A stretch of DNA of 64,000 bases from DASZUK01 sp035547695 (GTDB lineage: Bacteria > Actinomycetota > Acidimicrobiia > Acidimicrobiales > RAAP-2). A program made the position numbers and the translations under genes. Shown here one piece after another: positions 57,906-64,000 of this stretch (position 1 is the stretch's first letter; each line of letters starts with the position of its first letter). The notes under the pieces are model-generated. The model saw nothing but the letters and a program-made list of their open reading frames with translations, ran no database searches and had not been told where the DNA came from. The stretch is taken from positions 1 through 64,000 of the forward strand of contig DASZUK010000005.1 of NCBI GenBank assembly GCA_035547695.1. Direction: 5' to 3'.

Positions 57906-59527
57906 TCCCGGCCGAACCCCTCCTGGCTGGGGCGGTCCCCGCCGGCCTCCATCCCGTCGGTCACCGGCGCTTCGCCGCCGCCGTGGAACCGGCAGACCTG
58001 GTCGAGACGGCGCGAGCCCTGTTCGCCGAGGGGATGCGCCTGGCCCTGGTGTCGGGCCACGACGACGGTACGTCGATGCGGGTCGTCTACCTGTTCACCG
58101 CCGGGCCGCCCGACACCCGGATCGAGCTGCAGGTCTCCCTCGACCGCACGAAGCCACAGGTGCCGACGCTGGCCGCCCTGTCGTTCCCGGCCAGCCGGTT
58201 CGAACGGGAGCTGGCCGACCTCTACGGCGTCGAGGCGATCGCCCACCCCCAGCCCCGCCGCCTGGTGCTGCACCAGCACTGGCCGCCGCACTGGCACCCC
58301 ATGCGCCAGGACACGACGGGACCGCCCCGCATGGTGGCCGACGCCGGGTCCTTCCCGTTCGTGGCGGTGGACGGGCCGGGGGTCTACGAGATCCCGGTCG
58401 GGCCGGTCCACGCCGGGCTCATCGAGCCCGGCCACTTCCGCTTCTGGGTGGTCGGCGAGACCATCCTGCGCATGAAGGCCCGGCTCTGGTTCGTCCACAA
58501 GGGGATCGAGAAGCTCCTCGAAGGCAAGGACGTCGCCGCCGGCCTGGAGATCGCCGAGCGGATCTCCGGCGACACCGCCGTCGGCCACGCCGTCGCCTAC
58601 TGCCAAGCCGTCGAGGACGCCCACGGCGTCCGGATACCCGACCGCGCCCAGCTCCTCCGTGCCGTCTTGCTCGAGCTCGAGCGGCTCTACAACCACGTCG
58701 CCGACGTCGGCGCCCTATGCAACGACGTGGGGTACGGGTTGGCCAACGCCTGGGCCCTCTCCCTGCGCGAACGGCTCCTCCGGCTCAACGCCGAGGTCAC
58801 CGGCCACCGGCTGCTCCGCGGCGGCGTGCTGCCCGGCGGGGCCCGGGTCCGCCGCCTCCCCACCGCGGCCGAGCTGGCCGAGGTGAGCGGGCGCTTCGAG
58901 GAGCTGGTCGAGCTGGCCGGCTCCAATGCGCTGGTCATGGAGCGCTTCACCGGCACCGCCACCCTCGACGGGTCCCACGCCCGCGACCTCGGCGTCGTCG
59001 GCGTCGTCGCCCGAGCGTCGGGCCTGGACTTCGACGCCCGCACCGCCCACCCGTTCCTCGAGCGGCCCCTCCTCGATCAGGCCGTTCTCGAACAGGTTGG
59101 CGGGTTCACCCCGGCACGACGGACGACCGGGGACGTGCTCGCCCGCTACGCCGTCCGGGTCGACGAGGCACGGACCTCCCTGGCCCTGCTCGCCGGCCTC
59201 ATCGACGGCGGTATCGACGGCGGCGTCGAGGGCCTCATCGACGGCGGCGTCGAGGGCCGCGCCGTCCTACCGCTCGACGGCGCGGCGGTCGGAGACCGGT
59301 CCAGAGACCGGTCGGCCGGAGGGGTGGGCATCGCCGAGGGGTGGCGCGGCGCCATCGTCCACCGGGTGGAGCTCGACGGCCAGGGCCGGCTGGCCCGGGT
59401 GAAGGTGGTGGACCCCTCGTTCCTCAACTGGCCCGCCCTCCCCGTGTCCCTGGCCGACACCATCGTCCCGGACTTCCCCCTCGCCAACAAGAGCTTCAAC
59501 CTGTCCTACGCCGGCAACGACCTGTGA
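57902..59527 (+). CDS. hyfG: Hydrogenase-large-subunit-like protein lacking NiFe ligands (HyfG type)
   Basis: 541 residues. Residues ~1-130 are a NuoC-like domain (FPASRFERELADLYGVEA). The rest is NuoD/HycE-like: GPVHAGLIEPGHFRFWVVGETILRMKARLWFVHKG. The first NiFe motif RxCGxC is replaced by ERISGDTAVGH (Ser222, Thr225). The second (DPCxxC) is replaced by DPSFLNW (Ser506, Asn509). All four metal-binding Cys are missing, so it cannot hold a NiFe site. The rest of the fold is well kept, so it is not a decayed gene. It is closest in logic to the energy-converting-hydrogenase-related (Ehr) type. The stop is inside a 12-bp tandem repeat. Confidence 0.88.
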   Translation: MIPAEPLLAGAVPAGLHPVGHRRFAAAVEPADLVETARALFAEGMRLALVSGHDDGTSMRVVYLFTAGPPDTRIELQVSLDRTKPQVPTLAALSFPASRFERELADLYGVEAIAHPQPRRLVLHQHWPPHWHPMRQDTTGPPRMVADAGSFPFVAVDGPGVYEIPVGPVHAGLIEPGHFRFWVVGETILRMKARLWFVHKGIEKLLEGKDVAAGLEIAERISGDTAVGHAVAYCQAVEDAHGVRIPDRAQLLRAVLLELERLYNHVADVGALCNDVGYGLANAWALSLRERLLRLNAEVTGHRLLRGGVLPGGARVRRLPTAAELAEVSGRFEELVELAGSNALVMERFTGTATLDGSHARDLGVVGVVARASGLDFDARTAHPFLERPLLDQAVLEQVGGFTPARRTTGDVLARYAVRVDEARTSLALLAGLIDGGIDGGVEGLIDGGVEGRAVLPLDGAAVGDRSRDRSAGGVGIAEGWRGAIVHRVELDGQGRLARVKVVDPSFLNWPALPVSLADTIVPDFPLANKSFNLSYAGNDL

Positions 59528-59560
59528 CCGGACCTGTGACCGCACCTGTGACCGGACCTG
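59520..59560. repeat. 12-bp tandem repeat containing the hyfG stop
   Basis: ACCTGTGACCGG/C occurs three times (59520-59531, 59532-59543, 59544-59555) plus a partial unit. The TGA of unit one (59525-59527) is the hyfG stop; the others give back-up TGAs. Confidence 0.95.
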
Positions 59561-59577
59561 CCCGACCAACTGCCGGA

Positions 59578-59592
59578 TTCATCAATTCATGT
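59578..59592. promoter_or_regulatory. ArsR-type operator upstream of arsR
   Basis: TTCATCAATTCATGT matches the motif in the pckG/hyf promoter at 12 of 15 positions (TCATCrATTsATGT). Both lie in AT-rich promoter cores of otherwise GC-rich DNA. TAACGT next to it could be the -10. It is the proposed autoregulatory site. Confidence 0.65.
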
Positions 59593-59690
59593 AACGTTGA
59601 GGTCTGCCGGTCAGGTGCCCCGCCCGGGCGCCGGCCTCGCAACCTGCACCGCGACGAAGCGGAGCATCTTGCCACGAGGAGCTGCTCCCG

Positions 59691-60032
59691 ATGACCACTC
59701 CCATCTACCAAGTCAAGGCCGAGTTCTTCAAGACGCTCGGCCACCCGGCTCGCATCCGCATCCTCGAGGTCCTGCGTGACGGCGAGCGGCCGGTCAGCGA
59801 GCTCATCCCCGAAGTCGGCATCGAAGCCTCGCACCTCTCCCAGCAGCTCGGGCTCATGCGCCGGGCCAACCTCATCCAAGCCCGCAAAGTCGGGTCGAAC
59901 GTCTTCTACTCGGTCGGTGAGCCAATGCTCTTCGAGCTCCTCGAAGTCGCCAAGCGGATCATCACCGCCTCCCTGGCCGAGACCCAGGAGCTGCTCGAAC
60001 AGATCCAGGCATCCGGTCCGGGCGCCGGGTAA
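59691..60032 (+). CDS. ArsR-family regulator, cysteine-free
   Basis: 113 residues with the ArsR winged helix: YQVKAEFFKTLGHPARIRILEVL, PVSELIPEVGIEASHLSQQLGLMRRANLIQARKVGSNVFYSVGEP. There is no Cys in the protein, so no thiol metal site; it probably senses through another ligand or redox partner. GAGGAG precedes the ATG. It closely resembles Rv0081, which sits before the equivalent operon in M. tuberculosis (from memory); here it follows the operon. Candidate operators: 59578-59592 and 52136-52150. Confidence 0.88.
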   Translation: MTTPIYQVKAEFFKTLGHPARIRILEVLRDGERPVSELIPEVGIEASHLSQQLGLMRRANLIQARKVGSNVFYSVGEPMLFELLEVAKRIITASLAETQELLEQIQASGPGAG

Positions 60033-60067
60033 CAGCCCGGGCGCCGGGTAACAGCCCGGGTGCCGGG
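60018..60067. repeat. 19-bp tandem repeat containing the arsR stop
   Basis: CCGGGCGCCGGGTAACAGC occurs at 60018-60036 and 60037-60055, with a partial third unit to 60067. The TAA of unit one (60030-60032) is the arsR stop. Confidence 0.95.
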
Positions 60068-60078
60068 AAGGCGGCCGG

Positions 60079-61095
60079 CTACAACCATCGACGGCGCTTG
60101 AATACGAGGTAAAGAGCCGTCGAGGTCGCCACCATGAGCGCAAGCGCCGCCGGGTAGCCACCGATCCATCCAAGTTCGGGCATGTGCTTGAAGTTCATGC
60201 CATAGATGGTGCCGACGAGGGTGGGGGCGAAGAGGATGGCCGCCCACGAGGAGATCCTCTTCACCTCTTCGTTCTGGGCGAGACTTGACTCGGTGAGCGC
60301 CTTCATCTCGTCGTTCTGCTGCCGTGCGACCAGAGCCGTGTTCACCGTCAGGGCATTCTGGAGCAGCGCCCGAAAGCTGTCGGCCCGTTCGACCACCCGG
60401 ATGACGTGGTCCTGGACGTCCCGAAGATGGTGCCGGAGCTCGATGTCCACGCCGTACTTGTCGAAGCCCGCCTCGAGCGCAGCGAGCATCCCGACGAGCG
60501 GGTGGGTCGCCCGCTGGAACTCGATCACCTCGCGCGACAGGTCGTAGATCCTCCGGGAGACGGCGGGGTCCCCGGCGAAGAGCTGGTCCTCGATCTCGTC
60601 CACGTCGTTCTCGAGACCGGTGACCACGGGTCCGAACTCGTCGACCACCTGGTCCAGTACGGCGTAGAGCACCGCCTCTGGTCCGAGCTTGAGCAACTGG
60701 GCGTTTCGTTCCAAGCGCTGGCGAACACGCCGCAGGTCCGGCGTCTCGGCATGCCGGATCGTGATGATGAAGTCATTTCCCACGAAGAGATGGAGCTCCC
60801 CGAACTCCACCTGCTCCAGGTCGTCGCGATACCTCGCCGGGCGCAGGACGACGAAGAGGGTTGACCCGTAACGCTCGAGTTTCGGCCTCTGGTGCGCCTG
60901 CACGGCATCTTCGACGGCAAGGGGGTGCAGGGAGAACTCGCCGACTGCCGATTGGAGCTCCTCGGTCGCTGGGCGGTAGAGACCGATCCAGGCCATGCCG
61001 TCGCACTCACGCAGCACCTCGTAGGTCTGCTCGAGGCTCTTCGGCTCGGCATGGCGATGCCCGTCTACGTACACCACGTTGTTGATCAGTGGCAC
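60079..61095 (-). CDS. corA: CorA-family magnesium/cobalt transporter
   Basis: 338 residues. A long cytosolic domain with predicted coiled helices (DVDEIEDQLFAG, DLSREVIEFQRATHPLVGML) precedes two C-terminal membrane segments. The pore signature YGMNFKHMPEL follows the first. The basic end is KRRRWL. It is a homopentameric channel for Mg2+ and other divalent ions. GTG 61095. It converges on arsR. Confidence 0.93.
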   Translation of the reverse strand: MPLINNVVYVDGHRHAEPKSLEQTYEVLRECDGMAWIGLYRPATEELQSAVGEFSLHPLAVEDAVQAHQRPKLERYGSTLFVVLRPARYRDDLEQVEFGELHLFVGNDFIITIRHAETPDLRRVRQRLERNAQLLKLGPEAVLYAVLDQVVDEFGPVVTGLENDVDEIEDQLFAGDPAVSRRIYDLSREVIEFQRATHPLVGMLAALEAGFDKYGVDIELRHHLRDVQDHVIRVVERADSFRALLQNALTVNTALVARQQNDEMKALTESSLAQNEEVKRISSWAAILFAPTLVGTIYGMNFKHMPELGWIGGYPAALALMVATSTALYLVFKRRRWL

Positions 61096-61359
61096 GGTTC
61101 ACTGCTCCCCACTGGCACCTGGCCGACAATACGGTCTCGTACTGCTGACCACCAGCACCGCCGAGCCCGTCGCCGGGTACGCGTCTTCGACACCGGTGGG
61201 CACGGGGAGGGGCATGTTGCCGACCCGTCAACATCGAGCCCACTGGCATAGAAATTTCGTTAAATCCCTCCGATCGTCGCCGTCCGGACGTTAGGACTGT
61301 CGGTAGCCGCTCGCGTCACCGAGCACCGGTGTCGACGGCTGACCAGAAAAGGAGCACCG

Positions 61360-61965
61360 ATGAAAAACGTCGAGCCACGTGAGGACCAGGGGGCGATGCC
61401 GAGCGCCGTCTGGTTCGGTCCACGGTGCGCACCGGCTGACGAGCGGGAGCTTGTCGCGTTCCTCGGATCGCACAACGGCGTCGCCGTCGTTCGCTGGCCA
61501 CGGGACGAGTGGAGGCTCGATCTCCTGTGCTCCCGGGGCATCCCGTGCCTCTGGCTCGTCAATGCCGGCGACCCCCCTCCCGAGCTCGCCGGACCCCTCC
61601 ACGAGATACTCCCGACATCGGCCAGTGACCAGGCGATCCACGAATCGCTGGTACGGCTGAGCGGGCGGGCGGCTGCCCGTCGTGTCGAGGCGACGCCGGC
61701 CCTGGACGACGACGGCTGGCTCCATGCCGGCGACGCCCGGATCGACGTCTCGCTGGTGCCATCCTCACTCGTGGCTGACCTGCTCTCCCACTTCGACGAG
61801 GCCGTCGACGACGAGGAGCTCCGGATCGCGGACGTCGACCGGAAGACCAGGGCACCCCGCTCGCTGCTGAGTGACCTGATCCGCCTGGACCAGCGGGTCA
61901 ACGAGCTCGGCCTCCAGGTCGTGCCCGTAGCCGGCCACGCCCATCTGCTCCGACGGTGTCGATGA
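61360..61965 (+). CDS. Hypothetical protein with possible C-terminal winged helix
   Basis: 201 residues that I do not recognise as a known family. The N-terminal ~85 residues look like a small alpha/beta domain (ELVAFLGSHNGVAVVRWPRDEWRLDLLCSRGIPCLWLVN). The C-terminal LLSHFDEAVDDEELRIADVDRKTRAPRSLLSDLIRLDQRVNELGLQVVPVAGHAHLL could be a PhoB-like winged helix, ending as many do in a glycine-containing wing. AAAAGGAGCACCG gives a strong ribosome site. The preceding ~260 bp has an AT-rich patch (GAAATTTC near 61250), probably its promoter. Confidence 0.65.
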   Translation: MKNVEPREDQGAMPSAVWFGPRCAPADERELVAFLGSHNGVAVVRWPRDEWRLDLLCSRGIPCLWLVNAGDPPPELAGPLHEILPTSASDQAIHESLVRLSGRAAARRVEATPALDDDGWLHAGDARIDVSLVPSSLVADLLSHFDEAVDDEELRIADVDRKTRAPRSLLSDLIRLDQRVNELGLQVVPVAGHAHLLRRCR

Positions 61966-62103
61966 CGACGGCCCGCTCTCCACTACTGCTCGATCTCGAG
62001 CGGACATGGTGGCCTTGGCTTGTCGCCGTACGAGACGCCCGGCCAGTCGTGAGCTCCGGATCGGCACCTCGACTGTGAGGTCGACCTCGTCCTCGGCCCT
62101 CGC

Positions 62104-63066
62104 TCAGCCGAGCCCCTCGACGAAGCCCTGCCGCCAGCTCGCATAGTGCGGCTGCCAGCCGAGCTCCCGTTTGGCCTTCTCGTTCGAGGAACCTCGCCCC
62201 TCGGTCATCATGAGCGTTGCCGCCTCACCGGCCGCCAGCCGGGCCAGCCAGCGTGGGAGATGCCTCGGTGGCTTGGCGCCCAGCGCGCTGGCCAGCACCG
62301 GCAGCCACTCCCGTACCGGCGCCGGTTCGTCGTCGACGACGTTGTAGATCCCCGGCTCTCCGCGCTCGACCGCGATGACGGTGGCGGCTGCGGCGTCATC
62401 GACGTGGACGTTCGAGAAGACGCCGCCGCCGTCACCGATGACGGGGAACCGACGCTTGCGCACCGCCGCCGCCATCTGGGCGTCGGGAGCCCGGCTGACC
62501 GCCGTCCCCGGACCGTAGAAGGCGCCGTAGCGCAGCACCAGCCCCTCCCCCCAGGTGATGGCCGGCACCACCTGCTCCACATGGAGAATCCCCACCATGG
62601 CCACCCGCAGCGCCGGTGGCGGGTCGGGGTCGAGGGGATCGGCCTCGGACAGCACCGGCCCGCCGGTGCGGGCCCACCGAAACGCCCCGAAGCTCTGGGC
62701 CACGAACCGTCGTGCCCCCGCGGCGTGGCCGGCCGTCAGCAGGTGGTCGGTCGCCTCGGTCCGCAGTCGGTTGGTCATGATCGCCGTCGAGGAACGGTCG
62801 GGATGGCGTGCGTCACGGAGGCGCATCTTCCCCGACAGTGCCGTGAGCTGATGCACGATCACCTCGGGCTCGGCCGACGCCACCGCCTGGGCGACGGTGT
62901 CGGGGTCGAGGGCGTCGGCCACCACCGGGCGCGCCCCCAGGCCGCGCACCAGGTCCTGTTTCGAGGTGTTCCTGGTCATCCCGACCACTTCGTGCCCTTG
63001 GGCCACGAGCTGGGGGACCAACGACCTGCCGAGAACGCCCGTGGCGCCCGCTACAAAGACCCTCAT
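62104..63066 (-). CDS. NAD-dependent epimerase/dehydratase-family (extended SDR) protein
   Basis: 320 residues. Rossmann start MRVFVAGATGVLGRSLVPQLVAQGHEVVGMTR. The C-terminal half has FRWARTGGPVLSEADPLDP and a GEGLVLRYGAFYGPGTAVS substrate segment, with VHVDDAAAATVIAVERGEPGIYNVVDDEPAPVREWLPVL. The Y-x3-K catalytic pair is not obvious where expected, so it may be an atypical member (NmrA-like or binding). ATG 63066 is preceded by GGAGAGAAGTGGG. Substrate unknown. Confidence 0.85.
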   Translation of the reverse strand: MRVFVAGATGVLGRSLVPQLVAQGHEVVGMTRNTSKQDLVRGLGARPVVADALDPDTVAQAVASAEPEVIVHQLTALSGKMRLRDARHPDRSSTAIMTNRLRTEATDHLLTAGHAAGARRFVAQSFGAFRWARTGGPVLSEADPLDPDPPPALRVAMVGILHVEQVVPAITWGEGLVLRYGAFYGPGTAVSRAPDAQMAAAVRKRRFPVIGDGGGVFSNVHVDDAAAATVIAVERGEPGIYNVVDDEPAPVREWLPVLASALGAKPPRHLPRWLARLAAGEAATLMMTEGRGSSNEKAKRELGWQPHYASWRQGFVEGLG

Positions 63067-63271
63067 GCCCACTTCTCTCCTTCTTCTTCTCTCCTTACCC
63101 CTCGTTCTTCCCCGTGAGACGAGACGGGGCACCGCCGGCGGCGCGGCGCGCCGGGCTACTTCACCCCCGGATGGATACGGAGACCTACGCTCACCCGAAC
63201 CCCGGGCCACGTTGTCGTAAGGCGTGGTCCACCAAACGGGGGTCAAGGGCCGATGGTGGGGCCGGTGGTGG

Positions 63272-63344
63272 TGGGGCCGGTGGGGATCGAACCCACGACC
63301 GAGGGATTATGAGTCCCCTGCTCTGACCACTGAGCTACGGCCCC
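63272..63344 (-). tRNA. tRNA with CAU anticodon (Met elongator or lysidine-type Ile)
   Basis: The reverse strand folds as a cloverleaf: acceptor GGGGCCG/CGGCCCC, D arm GCTCAGTGGTCAGAGC, anticodon stem GGGGA/TCCCT with loop CTCATAA (anticodon CAT), T arm with GGTTCGATCCC, and A73. CAU could be elongator Met or Ile2; the sequence alone does not settle it. CCA is not encoded. Confidence 0.95.
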
Positions 63345-63392
63345 CGCAACTGCGCAACGTTACCGGCGAGGGCACGGCCCGGTGGGCCGGAC

Positions 63393-63436
63393 GCGACGAG
63401 ACCCCGGCGGAGGGGGTGTTGCCGGGGTCTCGTCGC
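63393..63436. terminator. Perfect 16-bp stem hairpin upstream of the last gene
   Basis: GCGACGAGACCCCGGC (63393-63408) and its exact complement (63421-63436) enclose a 12-nt loop. There is no T-tract, but stability is extreme. It lies between the tRNA, read leftward, and the rightward gene at 63670. Possible bidirectional terminator or recombination-like structure. Confidence 0.6.
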
Positions 63437-63669
63437 ACCGTGACGGCCGTCAACGGGCGACCGCTCGACGGACGGGTACCCGGACCGCTGCGACCGAAAC
63501 GGGACCGGCTCGGAGTTCACCAGAATGCAACAGGCCCGAATGCAGCAGGCCCGAATGAAAACAGGACGGACACACCAGGGCTTCGGCGGGCAGCCGCCCT
63601 GGTGTGCGGCCGGATGCCAGTATGGGCATCCGGAACAGCCGGAACGGACCCGGAAGCATCGGAGGGGAA

Positions 63670-64000
63670 GTGGCGAACGACACGACCGGGCAGGGCGACG
63701 CCCGGATCTCGGGGAGGCCGAGGGCGGTCGTGCATGCCGACCCCGAGCAGGCCGCCGCCATCGCCTCGGCGATCGCCGCCGTCGCTTCCGCCGGTGGCCG
63801 GGATCCGTTGTCCGCCCTGGGGGCCGGGACGGTGGCGGCGGCCTGCGAGCACGTCCTGGGCCAGCCGCAGGCCAGCGGCGGGTGCGCGGTCGGCACCGTC
63901 CCGGCCCCGGCCGCCCCCGCCGACGAGCTGGCGTCGCTGGTCACCGATCCCTGGGAGCGGGAGGTGGCCGTGCGGCTGCTGGCGGTGGCGTCGCTGGCGG
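63670..64000 (+). CDS. Partial gene at the right edge
   Basis: A GTG with a strong ribosome site (GGAGGGGAA) opens a frame that runs without a stop to the window end (110 codons): VANDTTGQGDARISGRPRAV..., HADPEQAAAIASAIAAVASAGGRDPL, and EREVAVRLLAVASLA. Codon choice is typical of real genes here. Its C-terminus is missing, so I do not assign a family. Confidence 0.65.
   Translation, partial: MANDTTGQGDARISGRPRAVVHADPEQAAAIASAIAAVASAGGRDPLSALGAGTVAAACEHVLGQPQASGGCAVGTVPAPAAPADELASLVTDPWEREVAVRLLAVASLA

Noticed and set aside
52162..59527. Calling the operon a [NiFe] hydrogenase or formate hydrogenlyase
   Set aside because: All four NiFe cysteines of the large subunit are replaced, and no formate dehydrogenase or maturation genes are present in the window.
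52162..59527. Complete respiratory complex I
   Set aside because: NuoA, NuoI and the NADH module are missing, and subunit order and HyfB/HyfF types match group-4 hydrogenases.

Overview
The window is about 64 kb of very GC-rich DNA (strong G/C third-position bias, many GTG starts, dense overlapping genes). It most likely comes from an actinobacterium of the class Acidimicrobiia or a close relative. The evidence is an adenosylcobalamin-dependent ribonucleotide reductase, a PimB-type mannosyltransferase, a mycothiol-dependent formaldehyde dehydrogenase, a GTP-type PEP carboxykinase, an LLM-type oxidoreductase, an LPxTG surface protein, and two secreted proteins built on a 42-residue GYWLVAADGG-type repeat. 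That taxonomic call is inference. I see no phage, insertion sequence, CRISPR array or rRNA. One tRNA lies near the right end.

Layout. 1-8.8 kb: nrdJ (behind a promoter carrying two NrdR-like boxes), glycerol kinase, an ACT protein, a PlsC acyltransferase, an SMP-30 lactonase-like gene with its 3' end duplicated around a small cassette, and a LivK-like binding protein. 8.8-13.7 kb: a leftward operon with a small CxxC protein, PimB-like GT4, a START/SRPBCC protein, ROK kinase, LLM oxidoreductase and AlaC aminotransferase. 14-17 kb: a wHTH-nucleotidyltransferase with its own AT-rich palindromes, YjbQ, a redoxin, a zinc ribbon and a PH/SHOCT membrane protein. 17-22.3 kb: a 1213-residue thioester/SpaA-repeat LPYTG adhesin, translationally coupled to a CAP-like protein carrying the 42-residue repeats. 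22.7-30.2 kb: rhodanese, PaaI thioesterase, NUDIX, an Lrp regulator divergent from a fused indolepyruvate ferredoxin oxidoreductase, and a second 42-residue-repeat secreted protein.

30.4-42.7 kb is one functional block around a TetR regulator and its palindromic operator (about 36,950). The leftward arm encodes a hypothetical protein, TetR, a CYP123-like P450, an SDR, a natural CYP51-ferredoxin fusion and a SnoaL-like protein. The rightward arm encodes a beta-hydroxyacid dehydrogenase, an aldehyde dehydrogenase, a carboxymuconolactone-decarboxylase-family protein, an SDR, an enoyl-CoA hydratase and MscR. From memory, this gene content mirrors the mycobacterial CYP51 locus (Rv0762c-Rv0771), which suggests lipid, sterol or terpenoid oxidation followed by alcohol/aldehyde/acyl-CoA processing. 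42.7-49.6 kb: a GT39 membrane mannosyltransferase with a long Gly-rich stretch, a CsoR/permease-YHS metal module with a CsoR-type operator, a LigD split into ligase and phosphoesterase genes, and a TauD-like dioxygenase.

50.2-60 kb is the most interesting part. A GTP PEP carboxykinase gene is divergent from a six-gene, stop/start-overlapping operon encoding a group-4-hydrogenase-like membrane complex (HyfI-B-C-E-F-G order). The large subunit has lost all four cysteines that would hold NiFe. The small subunit keeps its Fe-S cysteines and the antiporter-like subunits keep their pumping residues. A cysteine-free ArsR-type regulator follows. The same 15-bp near-palindrome (12 of 15 identical) lies in the pckG/hyf divergent promoter and in front of arsR, so I propose one regulator for all three units. 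The right end holds CorA, a hypothetical protein, an epimerase-like protein, tRNA(CAU), a very strong hairpin and a gene that runs off the window.

A pattern runs across the whole window: short tandem duplications (11-33 bp) that contain or touch the stop codon are seen at about fifteen genes (nrdJ, plsC, LLM gene, thioesterase, NUDIX, SnoaL, aldA, hyfC, hyfG, arsR and others).
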